Assembly (NCBI RefSeq): GCF_029502005.1
Contig: NZ_JAMQOT010000007.1
Location: 1 to 64,000 of the forward strand
Source: Natrinema salsiterrestre
GTDB taxonomy: Archaea; Halobacteriota; Halobacteria; Halobacteriales; Natrialbaceae
Length of the DNA stretch: 64,000 nucleotides
Reading direction: 5' to 3'
In this document: one piece after another, positions 44,047 to 53,567 of the stretch
Layout of the letters: each line of letters begins with the position of its first letter
Position numbering within the stretch: the first letter of the stretch is position 1
Made by a program: the position numbers and the translations under genes
Notes under the pieces: model-generated
What the model was told of the DNA's origin: nothing
The model's input: only the letters and a program-made list of their open reading frames with translations
Databases searched by the model: none

Positions 44047-44802
44047 TCAGTCCGCGGCACGTCCGCCGCCGCCGACGTACGAGCGCGTCGCGTCGACGAG
44101 CACCTGTCGATAGGTGCTCGTATCGGGTTCCCGTGCGAGTTCCCTGAACCGGCGTTTGAACCCCTCGAAGTCGATCTCGGGGGCGTCCATCGCGGCCGCG
44201 TGCGCGAGATCATACAATCGATGGTCCTCGTCGACGAGGTCGTGGCGTTCCGCGAGCGCCAACGCGAACGCCGCGTTGACGGCCGTAATATCCGGATCGG
44301 CGCTCGCGGAGAGCCGCTCGAATCCCGGTCCCGGCGGCGTGCCCGGCCGATCGGCGACCGCCGTCGCGAGACTCGACTCGAGGAAGGAGAGGAGCTTCTC
44401 GCCGGGGCCGACCGAGAGCGTGATGTCGTCGGCGTAGATGTCCTTCATGTGATTGGCGATCTGGTAGCAATGAGACAGTTTGCGCCGTTCGACGCTCTTG
44501 CCGGCCAGCGCGAGGTAGAGCACTTCTTCGGTCGACTGCGTGTGGGAGGGGTGTTGTTGTTCGTGGCGGGCCATGTGGGCGAACTCGTGGAGGGCGAGTT
44601 CGCGGGCCATGGCGCTCGAGGCGGCCTGTCTCGAGATGTTCAGGACGTGGCGGTCGTCGTAGTGGCCGGCCCAGGTCCGTTCGTCGGGATCGTCGCGCAA
44701 CTGGACGTGGACCGGCAGCGACAGTTCCTGTTCGGTTTCGAAGAGGTCCCGGGCGCTGAGGAACGGAGAGGTCGGGCCCGGCCCCTGAACGCGGATATCC
44801 AT
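44047..44802 (-). CDS. DUF5781 metallopeptidase-like protein
   Basis: The 251-aa protein has HEFAH (about residues 72-76) in LALHEFAHMARHEQQHPSHTQS, the HExxH-type zinc motif with a further His-rich run, and a conserved N-terminus MDIRVQGPGPTSPFLSARD. I recognise it as the haloarchaeal DUF5781 family. The peptidase role is inferred from the motif. It sits before the EF-2 gene on the opposite strand, 244 bases away. Confidence 0.75.
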   Translation of the reverse strand: MDIRVQGPGPTSPFLSARDLFETEQELSLPVHVQLRDDPDERTWAGHYDDRHVLNISRQAASSAMARELALHEFAHMARHEQQHPSHTQSTEEVLYLALAGKSVERRKLSHCYQIANHMKDIYADDITLSVGPGEKLLSFLESSLATAVADRPGTPPGPGFERLSASADPDITAVNAAFALALAERHDLVDEDHRLYDLAHAAAMDAPEIDFEGFKRRFRELAREPDTSTYRQVLVDATRSYVGGGGRAAD

Positions 44803-45046
44803 GCGTGGCTATACCAAGAGGCCGACGGGATTTGACTCTTGCGTGCAGTTGCACGGGGTCGAACTCCCCGCCGAGACGCCGACGGCTCCCGCTCGAGGCG
44901 AGCGCTCGCCGTCACACCGGCGCGAATTATGAGAAGGGTTCACTCACTCAAATTGGATATTTCAGCGTTCGGACCGGGAAACCCGACGAATTCCGGCGGG
45001 GACGAAACACTACCCTTTTGACCCCGCTGGCGGTATTGGGGGATAT

Positions 45047-47233
45047 ATGGGCCGACGCAAGAAGATCGTCCAAGAGTGCGAACGGCTGATGGACGACCCG
45101 GAGAACATCCGGAACATCGCCATCGCCGCTCACGTTGACCACGGGAAAACGACGCTGACAGACAATCTGCTGGCCGGTGCCGGTATGATCTCCGACGAGA
45201 CTGCCGGCGAGCAGCTCGCGATGGACACCGAAGAAGACGAGCAGGAACGCGGGATCACCATCGACGCGGCGAACGTCTCGATGACTCACGAGTACGAGGA
45301 TCAGAACCACCTGATCAACCTCATCGACACGCCGGGCCACGTCGACTTCGGTGGCGACGTGACCCGAGCGATGCGCGCCGTCGACGGTGCGCTCGTCGTC
45401 GTCGACGCCGTCGAAGGGGCGATGCCCCAGACCGAGACGGTGCTCCGCCAGGCCCTCCGCGAGGGCGTCAAGCCGACCCTGTTCATCAACAAGGTCGACC
45501 GCCTCATCTCCGAGCTCCAGGAGGGGCCCGAGGAGATGCAGAAGCGACTCCTCTCGGTCATCCGCGACGTGAACGAACTCATCCGCGGGATGACCGAGGA
45601 CATGGACGACATCGACGACTGGACCGTCTCCGTCGAAGAGGGGACCGTCGGCTTCGGCTCCGCGCTGTACAAGTGGGGCGTCTCCATGCCCTCGATGCAG
45701 CGCACCGGGATGGACTTCGCCGAGATCATGGAGCTCGAGCGCGCCGACAAGCGCCAGGAGCTCCACGAGCGGACGCCGCTGTCGGACGTCGTGCTCGACA
45801 TGGTCTGTGAGCACTTCCCGAACCCGGTCAACGCACAGCCCCGTCGTATTCCGCGCATCTGGCGCGGCGACGCCGACTCCGACCTCGCCGACTCGATGCG
45901 TCTCGTCGACGAGGACGGCGACGTCGTCCTGATGGTCACCGACATCGCGATGGACCCCCACGCGGGCGAAGTCGCCAGTGGCCGCGTCTTCTCGGGCACT
46001 CTCGAGAAGGGTCAGGAACTGTACGTCTCCGGGACCGCGGGCAAGAACCGCGTCCAGTCCGTCGGCGTCTACATGGGCGGCGAGCGCGAGGAAGTCGAGG
46101 AAGTTCCGGCCGGGAACATCGCAGCCGTCACCGGTCTCAAGGACGCAATCGCCGGTTCGACCGTCTCCAGCGTCGAGATGACGCCGTTCGAGACGATCGA
46201 GCACATCTCCGAGCCGGTCATTACGAAGGCCGTCGAGGCGAAGAACATGGACGACCTGCCGAAGCTGATCGAGACGCTCCGACAGGTCTCCAAGGAGGAC
46301 CCGACGATCCAGATCGAGATCAACGAGGACACCGGCGAACACCTGATCTCCGGACAGGGCGAGCTCCACCTCGAGGTCATCACCCAGCGTATCGAGAAGA
46401 ATCAGGGCATTCCGGTCAACACCGGGGAACCGATCGTCGTCTACCGCGAGCAGCCCCAGGAAGCCAGCGATCAGGTCGAGGGCATCTCGCCGAACCGTCA
46501 CAACCGCTTCTACATCTCCATCGAACCGATGACGGACGACCTCGTCGAGACGATCCAGCGCGGCGAGGCCTCGATGGACATGCCCGAGCAGGACCGCCGT
46601 GAGGCCCTGCAGGAGGCCGGCATGGACAAGGACACGTCCCAGAACGTCGAGCACATGCACGGGACGAACATCCTCATCGACGACACGAAGGGTATCCAGC
46701 ACCTGAACGAGACGATGGAACTCGTCATCGAGGGCCTCGAGGAAGCCCTCGACAACGGCCCGCTGGCGAACGAGCCGGTCCAGGGGACGCTCATCCGGCT
46801 CCACGACGCCCGACTCCACGAGGACACCATCCACCGCGGCCCGGCACAGGTCATTCCCGCGACCCGGAACGCGCTCCACAAGGCGCTGATCGACGGGAAG
46901 ATCAAGATGCTCGAGCCGATGCAGGACGTCCGTATCGACGTGCCCAACGACCACATGGGCGCCGCGTCCGGCGAGATTCAGGGTCGTCGTGGCCGCGTCG
47001 ACGACATGTACCAGGAAGGGGACCTCATGGTCGTCGAGGGCATCGCGCCCGTCGGCGAGATGATCGGCTTCGCGAGCGACATTCGCTCCGCGACCGAGGG
47101 CCGTGCCTCCTGGAACACCGAGAACGCCGGCTTCGAGGTCATGTCCAACTCCCTCCAGCGCGACAAGATCATGGAGATCCGCGAGCGCAAGGGCATGAAG
47201 CTCGAGCTGCCGCCGGCGATCGACTACATATAA
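45047..47233 (+). CDS. fusA: Elongation factor EF-2
   Basis: The 728-aa GTPase has [15 protein letters not shown] (G1, about 24-38), [12 protein letters not shown] (G3), NKVDR (G4), and domain IV with the diphthamide-type His in [18 protein letters not shown]. It translocates tRNAs on the ribosome. The start follows a TATA-like element about 30 bases up. The gene is full length. Confidence 0.96.
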   Translation: MGRRKKIVQECERLMDDPENIRNIAIAAHVDHGKTTLTDNLLAGAGMISDETAGEQLAMDTEEDEQERGITIDAANVSMTHEYEDQNHLINLIDTPGHVDFGGDVTRAMRAVDGALVVVDAVEGAMPQTETVLRQALREGVKPTLFINKVDRLISELQEGPEEMQKRLLSVIRDVNELIRGMTEDMDDIDDWTVSVEEGTVGFGSALYKWGVSMPSMQRTGMDFAEIMELERADKRQELHERTPLSDVVLDMVCEHFPNPVNAQPRRIPRIWRGDADSDLADSMRLVDEDGDVVLMVTDIAMDPHAGEVASGRVFSGTLEKGQELYVSGTAGKNRVQSVGVYMGGEREEVEEVPAGNIAAVTGLKDAIAGSTVSSVEMTPFETIEHISEPVITKAVEAKNMDDLPKLIETLRQVSKEDPTIQIEINEDTGEHLISGQGELHLEVITQRIEKNQGIPVNTGEPIVVYREQPQEASDQVEGISPNRHNRFYISIEPMTDDLVETIQRGEASMDMPEQDRREALQEAGMDKDTSQNVEHMHGTNILIDDTKGIQHLNETMELVIEGLEEALDNGPLANEPVQGTLIRLHDARLHEDTIHRGPAQVIPATRNALHKALIDGKIKMLEPMQDVRIDVPNDHMGAASGEIQGRRGRVDDMYQEGDLMVVEGIAPVGEMIGFASDIRSATEGRASWNTENAGFEVMSNSLQRDKIMEIRERKGMKLELPPAIDYI

Positions 47234-47262
47234 GTCGCTGCTGACTTCGGTTCCGAACTCTC

Positions 47263-47274
47263 CGGGTTTTTTCT
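47263..47274 (+). terminator. T-run after fusA
   Basis: CCGGGTTTTTTCTC lies 30 bases after the stop. Six Ts after a GC-rich stretch match archaeal T-dependent termination. Confidence 0.5.
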
Positions 47275-47361
47275 CTCGTATCGTACGTCGTTAGCGGTCA
47301 GTGTCTTGCGTGCAGGAACTTCCGTCTCACCCACCCGAGATCGACAAAACGCTTTTGATCT

Positions 47362-47379
47362 CGTAAAACGAGTTTTACG
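47362..47379 (+). promoter_or_regulatory. Perfect 18-base palindrome at the vapBC promoter
   Basis: CGTAAAACGAGTTTTACG ends two bases before the vapB ATG at 47382. Antitoxins usually bind such palindromes to repress their own operon, and here binding would also cover the start site of a leaderless transcript. Confidence 0.65.
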
Positions 47380-47381
47380 GC

Positions 47382-47615
47382 ATGGCCAAGATGATTCGCG
47401 TTCCCGACGAGTACCACGCGTGGGTGAAAGCACACAACCAGGAGGGTGAAACGATGTTCGAGACGCTTCGGCGACTGACTCGAGAGCCGGATCCGGAAGC
47501 ACTTGCGGGGATCTTGTCCTCGGATGAGGTTGATGACGCACGAGAAGCAGCGGAACGGTTCGGCGGCCGAGACGAGGAGCGACTGAAGCGCGCTCGAGAG
47601 GCGTTCAAAGAGTGA
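47382..47615 (+). CDS. vapB: VapB-like antitoxin
   Basis: The 77-aa protein begins MAKMIRVPDEYHAWVKAHNQEG, a ribbon-helix-helix-like start (PDEYHAWVK), and ends in a charged tail that would bind the toxin. It overlaps the toxin gene by four bases (GTGA at 47612-47615) and precedes it, the usual order of type II pairs. A palindrome sits just ahead of it. Confidence 0.8.
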   Translation: MAKMIRVPDEYHAWVKAHNQEGETMFETLRRLTREPDPEALAGILSSDEVDDAREAAERFGGRDEERLKRAREAFKE

Positions 47616-48007
47616 TTCTCGACTCGTCGTACATTTTCGATCTGATGGATGGAAGCCCGGAAGCGATCGAGAAAGGACATCGACTGACGAAAACGGGAGA
47701 GGTACAGTGGCTCCCATCACCAGTGGTCGCCGAAGTCTACTACGGTGTTGCGTATACGAAAAGCGAGGACGAACGACGGCAGGTACAGAACGCGTTACTC
47801 GGGTACCCGCGAGTCGATATCGACGAAGAAATAGCTCGTACGGCCAGTATATTGCTTGCCAGAGCCGACAGAGAAGCGAGTGGTGACAGCGGTGTCGAGA
47901 CGAACGATGCGTATATCGGTGCGGTTGCCGACGTGCTTGACGATGCTGTCCTGACAGCAAACTCGACGGACTTCGAGACGCTGGACGTCGACGTAGTCAC
48001 TTATTGA
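47612..48007 (+). CDS. vapC: VapC-like PIN-domain toxin
   Basis: The 131-aa protein (GTG start) opens MILDSSYIFDLMDGS (first acidic residue D4), has a central VVAEVYYGV and TNDAYIGAVADVLDD, and ends ANSTDFETLDVDVV. These give the PIN acidic site (D4, E41-like, D93-like, D112-like), an RNase fold. It likely cuts RNA when free of VapB. Coupled translation with vapB is consistent with a stoichiometric pair. Confidence 0.85.
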   Translation: MILDSSYIFDLMDGSPEAIEKGHRLTKTGEVQWLPSPVVAEVYYGVAYTKSEDERRQVQNALLGYPRVDIDEEIARTASILLARADREASGDSGVETNDAYIGAVADVLDDAVLTANSTDFETLDVDVVTY

Positions 48008-48109
48008 CATTCCGAGCAGTTCCCGCTCCCCAGCACCGTCTCACACAGGCTTCTTGTGTTCCTCGAGAACTGTCTGGACTTATTCCGGTTGAACAGGTAT
48101 TCTGTACTA

Positions 48110-48256
48110 TCAGGCCGGTAGGATCTTCACGTAGAAGGGGACCATCACGAGAAAGACGAAGAACGCGACCGCCCACGAGAACAGGGCCAGCGCACCGACG
48201 ACGAACATCACCCCAACGAGCAACGCGACTACTTTCTCTCGGAGATCGATATACAT
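48110..48256 (-). CDS. Small membrane protein, hypothetical (48 aa)
   Basis: From ATG 48256 (MYIDLREKVVALLVGVMFVVG), it has two close hydrophobic stretches (about residues 8-25 and 28-45) and a short polar end. No family was recognised. It is convergent with vapC by about 100 bases. Confidence 0.5.
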   Translation of the reverse strand: MYIDLREKVVALLVGVMFVVGALALFSWAVAFFVFLVMVPFYVKILPA

Positions 48257-48380
48257 AGGCTTCGATTCACGTTTCAATATATAGCTCTTTTGTTGATAGA
48301 AATTCCGGGGATCGAACCGGCTCATTCGTACGACCGGCCGCAGTCGCGAGACGCCGAAATTAGGACCGGACGCGGCCGTT

Positions 48381-49760
48381 TCACTCCCGCTCGCCCGCTC
48401 CCAGTGCGCTTTCGCCGACCTTCTCGTGGCCCTCGATGACTTCCTTGCCGCCCATGTACGACTGGAGGGGCTCGGGGATCGTCACCGTGCCGTCCTCGTT
48501 CTGGTAGTACTCGAGGACGGCCACCATGACCCGCGGAATCGCGAGCCCGGAGGCGTTGAGGGTGTGGAGGTAGTCGGCCGATTCGTGGCGCTCGGGCCGG
48601 TAGCGCAGGCCTGCGCGGCGGGCCTGGAAGTCCTCGAAGTTCGAGGCCGAGGAGACCTCGAGCCAGCGGCCGCCCTCCTCGGGGCCGTCGTCCATGTCGT
48701 CGCCGGGGGCCCAGACCTCGATGTCGTAGGTCTTGGCGCTGGCGAAGGTCAGATCGCCGGTACAGAGCTCGAGGATTCGGTACGGGAGGCCGAGCCGTTT
48801 GAGGACTTCCTCGGCTTCATCGAGGAGGTTCTCGAGGCGGTCGTAGCTCTCCTCGGGTTCGACGAAGTTGACGAGTTCGACCTTGTTGAACTGGTGGACG
48901 CGGACGATGCCCCGCGTTTCGGTGCCGTGCTCGCCGGCCTCCCGCCGGAAGTTCGGGGTGTAGGCCTGGTGTTTGAGCGGGAGGTCGTCCTGCAGGAGGA
49001 TCTCGTCGGCGTACATGTTGGTGACCGGCACCTCGGCGGTGGGACAGAGCCAGAGGTCGTCGTCCTCGTAGTCCGCCTCGTTGCTGCCGCCCAGCCGGTA
49101 GGCGTCGTCGGCGAACTTCGGCAGCTGACCCGTACCCCGCATCGCGGAACTCTTGACAGGAACCGGCGGAAATAGGTCGACGTACCCCTGCTCGCGGTGG
49201 AGGTCCAGCATGAACTGGATCAGGGCGTGCTCGAGTTGGGCGCCCTCGCCTTTGAGGAAGTAAAAGCCCGAGCCGGTCGTCTTGGCGGCGCGTTCCTCGT
49301 CGATGATGTCTAACTCCTCGCCGAGTTCGTAGTGGGGGGTGACCTCCTCGGGCAGGTCGTGGGCGTCGTCGAAGCCCCAGCGGCGGTCCTCGACGTTGTG
49401 GCGCTCGTCGACCCCCAGCGGGACGCTCTCGTGGGGGATCTGCGGGACCTCGAGCATCCGGTTCCGGAGCTCGTCCCGGAGCTCGGCGGCTTCGGCTTCG
49501 ACCTCGTCGATTTCGGCTTTGAGTTCCCGCGAGCGCTGGATGGCCTCTTCCCGTTCCTCGTCCTTGCCGTCGGCGACGAGTTCGCCGATCTTCTGGGTGA
49601 TCTGGTTGCGATCGTGGCGCAGGTCGTCGCCGCGGGCCTTCAGCTCCCGCCAGCGCTCGTCGAGGCCGAGGAGCTCGTCGAGGTCGACGTCGGCCCCGCG
49701 GTCGTCGAGGGCGGCGCGTACCTCGTCGGGGTTCTCGCGTAGATAGGTCCGGTCGAGCAT
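48381..49760 (-). CDS. serS: Seryl-tRNA synthetase
   Basis: The 459-aa class II synthetase has the N-terminal coiled-coil tRNA-binding arm (about 25-105, rich in E/R), and the catalytic core with PVPVKSSAMRGTGQLPKF (motif 1), the motif 2 loop NFRREAGEHGTETRGIVRVHQF and motif 3 SASNFEDFQARRAGLRYRP with LNASGLAIPR. It loads serine on tRNA-Ser. It is the standard, not the methanogenic, form. Confidence 0.95.
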   Translation of the reverse strand: MLDRTYLRENPDEVRAALDDRGADVDLDELLGLDERWRELKARGDDLRHDRNQITQKIGELVADGKDEEREEAIQRSRELKAEIDEVEAEAAELRDELRNRMLEVPQIPHESVPLGVDERHNVEDRRWGFDDAHDLPEEVTPHYELGEELDIIDEERAAKTTGSGFYFLKGEGAQLEHALIQFMLDLHREQGYVDLFPPVPVKSSAMRGTGQLPKFADDAYRLGGSNEADYEDDDLWLCPTAEVPVTNMYADEILLQDDLPLKHQAYTPNFRREAGEHGTETRGIVRVHQFNKVELVNFVEPEESYDRLENLLDEAEEVLKRLGLPYRILELCTGDLTFASAKTYDIEVWAPGDDMDDGPEEGGRWLEVSSASNFEDFQARRAGLRYRPERHESADYLHTLNASGLAIPRVMVAVLEYYQNEDGTVTIPEPLQSYMGGKEVIEGHEKVGESALGAGERE

Positions 49761-49885
49761 TGGTATTGGTGGTGCGTTCTTTGCGCCCGGGCAAAACCGT
49801 GTCGGAAGGCCGCGCGGTCAGTTCGAGCCGCCGCGGCGTCACCCAGCGGGAAACGCTTTTTCGGCGGGGGGTCCTCTCTCGAGCC

Positions 49886-51100
49886 ATGGACCCGCTCGAG
49901 GGCGAGACGTCGTCGGTGCCGATCGAGTACGAGCCCGTCAGCGTCAAGGACGTGCTGGTCGAGATGAAAGACACCGCCGAGCTGTTGATCGACCTCTCGT
50001 ACTCGGCCGTCCTCCACCAGAGCGAGCAGCTCGCGACGGAGGTGCTCCGGCTCGAAGAGCGGATGGACGTCCTCGAGATGCGGGCGCGAATGAGCCTCCT
50101 GATGGCCGCTCGGAAGCCGGCCGACGCGGAACAGCTCGCGCCGGTGCTGGGGATCGTCGGAGCCGCCGACGGGATCAGCGACGCCGCCGGCGACATCGCG
50201 AAGATCGTCCTCGAGGACATGGGCCTGCCCGAAGCGATGCGGGCCGCCCTCCCCGACGCCGCCGAGGCGCTCCTCCGGGGCGTCGTCGCGGCCGACTCGT
50301 CGTACGCCGGTCGAACGCTCGCGGACATCGACCTCGAGTCCGAGACGGGCGTGCGCGTGATCGCGCTCCGGCGAGGTAGCGACTGGCTGCTCAACCCGGG
50401 GCCGACGACTCGAATCGAGGCCGACGACGTCGCGTTGCTCCGCGGGCCGGAGGCGGCGATCGGCGACGTCTGCGAGGAACTGACCGGCGAGGTATACGAG
50501 GCACCGACCGCCGAAACGCCGGACATCGACGACCTCGAGCGCGCCGTGGACACGATCATCCACATGAAGGACTTCTCCGAGCTGGCGGTCGATCTGGCCT
50601 ACAGCAGCGTGCTGTTCGACAGCGAGGAGCTCGCAGAGGAGGTCCGCAACCTCGAGGTCGAGGTCGACGCGATGCAGTCCCGATTCGAAGCCTGGACGCT
50701 CCGGGCGGCCGCCGACGCCACGGATCCGGTCGTCCTCCGCGGACTGATCCAGCTGGGGAGCTGTACGGAGCGGATCAGCGACGCCGCGATCGAGATCAGC
50801 GAGGGCGTCCTCCGGGATATCGACGTCCATCCGGTCGTGCAGATGGCCGTACAGGAGAGCGACGAGATCATCACCCGGGTCGCGGTCGCCGAGGGGAGCG
50901 AGCTCGACGGAACCGCGGTGACCGCCGGCGTACCCGACGCCGAATCGACGATGTCGGTGATCGCCATCCGCCGGCCCGGCGAGGGGTGGTTGCTGGTCGC
51001 CGACGCCGACGCGGAGCTACGCGGGGGCGACGTGCTCATCTCGAAGGGGACCCGGACGGCTGCGGCGGCGTTCCGGGACCTCGCGTCCGCGTCCCCGTAA
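49886..51100 (+). CDS. PhoU-TrkA_C duplicated-domain protein
   Basis: From ATG 49886 the 404-aa protein has four modules: PhoU-like helices (about 15-125), a TrkA_C-type beta domain (about 130-200, with YAGRTLADIDLESETGVRVIALRRG), PhoU-like (205-315) and TrkA_C (320-395, with LDGTAVTAGVPDAESTMSVIAIRRPG). The two halves align, so the gene arose by internal duplication. TrkA_C binds ligands that regulate K+ channels or transporters. It is next to Mg transporter genes, so a cation-related regulatory role is likely. Confidence 0.78.
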   Translation: MDPLEGETSSVPIEYEPVSVKDVLVEMKDTAELLIDLSYSAVLHQSEQLATEVLRLEERMDVLEMRARMSLLMAARKPADAEQLAPVLGIVGAADGISDAAGDIAKIVLEDMGLPEAMRAALPDAAEALLRGVVAADSSYAGRTLADIDLESETGVRVIALRRGSDWLLNPGPTTRIEADDVALLRGPEAAIGDVCEELTGEVYEAPTAETPDIDDLERAVDTIIHMKDFSELAVDLAYSSVLFDSEELAEEVRNLEVEVDAMQSRFEAWTLRAAADATDPVVLRGLIQLGSCTERISDAAIEISEGVLRDIDVHPVVQMAVQESDEIITRVAVAEGSELDGTAVTAGVPDAESTMSVIAIRRPGEGWLLVADADAELRGGDVLISKGTRTAAAAFRDLASASP

Positions 51101-51260
51101 CCCGTTTCGGCGCGATGGAACGCCGTCCGCCACTCGTTCGGTAAGCGTGCTAGTTACGAGCTGCAGATGCGACGAGCGCACGGTTCCTTCTCGAGTGGCC
51201 TCTGATCGACGAGCGACCGAGTCCGACCACCCCGAGTCCGCTGCACTGTATCGCCGGAAC

Positions 51261-51842
51261 TCAGTTCAACACGACGATCGCGACCCCCGAGAGGACGATC
51301 ACGCCGAGGATGTCACAGACGTTCGTGACGACGGGAATCGTCGTGTCGTCGGGGTCCAGTCCTCGCGTGTAGGAGACGTAGGTCGCGACGAGGCTGAGGA
51401 CGATCGCGATCACGGCCAGCAGCATGCCGCTGACGATGGAGATGAGCACGAGATCGCGCAGTGCCATCGGTTCGGCGATGACCCGTCCGACGGCCCAGGC
51501 GGCGACGCCCAGCGCCGAGAAGATCGTCGCCGCGAGGGCCAAAATCGCCAGTATATTGGTCCACAGCACCTCGTCCCGGGGATCGAACTCGAGCAGGCCC
51601 AGATGCAGCCGCGTCGAGAGTCGCGAGGAGAGGATCGCGCCGAGGTTGCCGCCCATCCCGATCATCACGGGGACGAGTACGAGCAGCGTCGGGTTCGCGA
51701 GGTAGGTCTCCTTCAGCTCTTCGAGGATGTATCCCGACCCCATCTCGAGGACGGAGAGGACGAGCAAGATTGGAAACATCGTGCCGACGATGTGGCGGAT
51801 GGACCACGAGCCGAGCGAGTCGTCGGGACCTGCCGACGCCAT
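51261..51842 (-). CDS. MgtE/SLC41-type divalent cation transporter, half 2
   Basis: The 193-aa membrane protein starts at ATG 51842 (MASAGPDDSLGSWSIRH); the longer frame to 52397 crosses the upstream gene. It carries PVMIGMGGNLGAILSSRLSTRLHLG (the MgtE-C pore-lining pattern) and the TRGLDPDDTTIPVVTN end motif. It has about five helices. It overlaps the upstream gene (TGATG), so the two half-proteins probably form one heteromeric transporter. Confidence 0.8.
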   Translation of the reverse strand: MASAGPDDSLGSWSIRHIVGTMFPILLVLSVLEMGSGYILEELKETYLANPTLLVLVPVMIGMGGNLGAILSSRLSTRLHLGLLEFDPRDEVLWTNILAILALAATIFSALGVAAWAVGRVIAEPMALRDLVLISIVSGMLLAVIAIVLSLVATYVSYTRGLDPDDTTIPVVTNVCDILGVIVLSGVAIVVLN

Positions 51843-52417
51843 CAGAAGACCCCTCCCACGACCGTGATCGCGACGAAGAGGAAGATGACGCCGAAGACGT
51901 CGCCGAGCGTGGTGACGATCGGTCCGATCAGGTTGTCCGGATCGAGCCCGTGCTTGTAGCCCGCGAACACCAGCGCGAGGAGCCCGAAGATCAACGTGAT
52001 CGAGGTCAGGATACCGGAGATCAGCATGATCCCGAGGAGTTCGACGAGTCTGGCCGATTCGCGGCCGAGGACCCGCAAGATACCCCACGAGAGGACCGCG
52101 ATGATCACCGAGATCCCGATGCCGTTGATAAACGAGGCGGCGACGGCGTTGACGAGCCGTCGGTCCCACGAGAACGACGGATCGATCATCCCCTGATGGA
52201 GCCCGCTCGAGATGCGCGCGCCCATCGCGCCGTAGACGTTCCCCCGCGTCGCGAGGAAGGCGGGGAGCAACAGTAGGAGCCCGGGAAATCGCTCGAACCC
52301 CTCGGTCATCCCCGCCGATCCGAGGACCGAGCCCGCGAAGATTCCGCCGGCGAGACTGACCACGAGAATCGGCAGCGACTCGCGGTAGATTCGCCACGCG
52401 TTTCGGCGCGCCTCCAT
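51842..52417 (-). CDS. MgtE/SLC41-type divalent cation transporter, half 1
   Basis: The 191-aa protein has the same fold as the next gene: LLLLLPAFLATRGNVYGAMGARISSGLHQG and YKHGLDPDNLIGPIVTTLGDVFG. In bacterial MgtE one protein has a cytosolic domain plus this domain; here two stand-alone domains lie in tandem with no cytosolic Mg sensor. Mg2+ transport is the likely function. Confidence 0.8.
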   Translation of the reverse strand: MEARRNAWRIYRESLPILVVSLAGGIFAGSVLGSAGMTEGFERFPGLLLLLPAFLATRGNVYGAMGARISSGLHQGMIDPSFSWDRRLVNAVAASFINGIGISVIIAVLSWGILRVLGRESARLVELLGIMLISGILTSITLIFGLLALVFAGYKHGLDPDNLIGPIVTTLGDVFGVIFLFVAITVVGGVF

Positions 52418-52555
52418 AGCGTCGTCTAACGGAGTCCGAACATAAACCTACCGCGGGTCGAACGCGAACGGATCGCTCGATGTCGTGTCGATTGCGACCG
52501 TTCGTGACCGATCGCTAACGGGTTTCGACCGGGCCCGTCGCGGGAAGGTCGGTTC

Positions 52556-52990
52556 TCAGACGGGACTGACCGTGACGAGGCCCCACGCGAGCCCGATCGC
52601 TGCGAGCGAACCGGCGAGGTTGATCGCGGCGTTGGCGACCGCGAGTGCTCGATCGCCGCGTTCGTACAGCCGGAGCGTCTCGACCGAAAAGGAGGAAAAC
52701 GTCGTGAACGAGCCACAGATTCCCGTTCCGACGAGTTGGATCGTCGATTCGCCCACGCCGGCGAAGACCGCGAGGCCGAAGACGAAACTGCCGACGACGT
52801 TGACCGCGATCGTCGCGTACGGGAACCGTTCGCTCCCGGCCCGTTTAGCGACCAGCTGTGAAACCCAGTATCTGAAGATCGCGCCGATCGCCCCGCCGGT
52901 GCCGACGACGTGGGCCGGGTCGGGATCGACGGTGATGGCCGCTCGAGCGAGCAGCACGCCGGCTTCGAGTCCCTCGAGCGGTGCGCTCAT
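52556..52990 (-). CDS. crcB: Fluoride exporter CrcB (Fluc), subunit 1
   Basis: The 144-aa protein has the CrcB motifs GGAIGAIFRYWVSQ and NVVGSFVFGLAVFAG with GICGSFTTFSSFSVETLRL (the central phenylalanine/threonine site). Four helices. The gene overlaps the next one by four bases, and the two form the dual-subunit type of Fluc channel. Confidence 0.9.
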   Translation of the reverse strand: MSAPLEGLEAGVLLARAAITVDPDPAHVVGTGGAIGAIFRYWVSQLVAKRAGSERFPYATIAVNVVGSFVFGLAVFAGVGESTIQLVGTGICGSFTTFSSFSVETLRLYERGDRALAVANAAINLAGSLAAIGLAWGLVTVSPV

Positions 52991-53394
52991 GCGGTCTCAC
53001 CGCCGGCGGGACGGGGGTCGTCGACTCGGCGCGCGAGCGCTCGTCCCGCGAGCACGCCGACCAGTCCGAGTCCGTAGTTCGCGGCGACGATGCCGCCGAC
53101 CGCGAGCGGCGTCGCTGCGAGCGCGGTCTGCAGCGCGAACGTGCTGTAGGTCGTCAGCGACGAGAGAAAGCCCGTCGTGAAGACGAGTCGGGTCCGCGAT
53201 CCGAGGTGACCCGCGTACTCGGCCTCGTAGACGACGAAGGCGAGGACGGCACTCCCGACCGCGTTGACGAGGACGATCGAGGCGACGTCCGGGAGCAGCC
53301 CCATCGCGAACGAGCGGAGGTTCGACCCGGCGAAGCCGCCGACGGCGATCAGCGCGAGCGTCTCGAGTCGGACGAGCGGGTGAGCGTCCGTCAT
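52987..53394 (-). CDS. crcB: Fluoride exporter CrcB (Fluc), subunit 2
   Basis: Starting at ATG 53394 (MTDAHPLVRLETL), the 135-aa protein has GGFAGSNLRSF, NAVGSAVLAFVVYE and GFLSSLTTYSTFALQT, the same motif set with changed spacing. Heterodimeric Fluc channels have opposite topologies for the two subunits. Longer start to 53475 rejected (unrelated Arg-rich sequence). Confidence 0.88.
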   Translation of the reverse strand: MTDAHPLVRLETLALIAVGGFAGSNLRSFAMGLLPDVASIVLVNAVGSAVLAFVVYEAEYAGHLGSRTRLVFTTGFLSSLTTYSTFALQTALAATPLAVGGIVAANYGLGLVGVLAGRALARRVDDPRPAGGETA

Positions 53395-53567
53395 GGCTGG
53401 GTGGTCGCGCGGGGACCGTCGGCCGACCGACGCTCGACGCGCGCTGTCATCGAATCTCACCTCTCGTGGGGTCACAATGAGGATTGCGATAGCCGCGCCG
53501 ATCGAGAGCGGGCGGCGTCGAGCCGCGGAAGGAAAGACCCAAGGTTAGACTGGCTCTAAATCGAACC

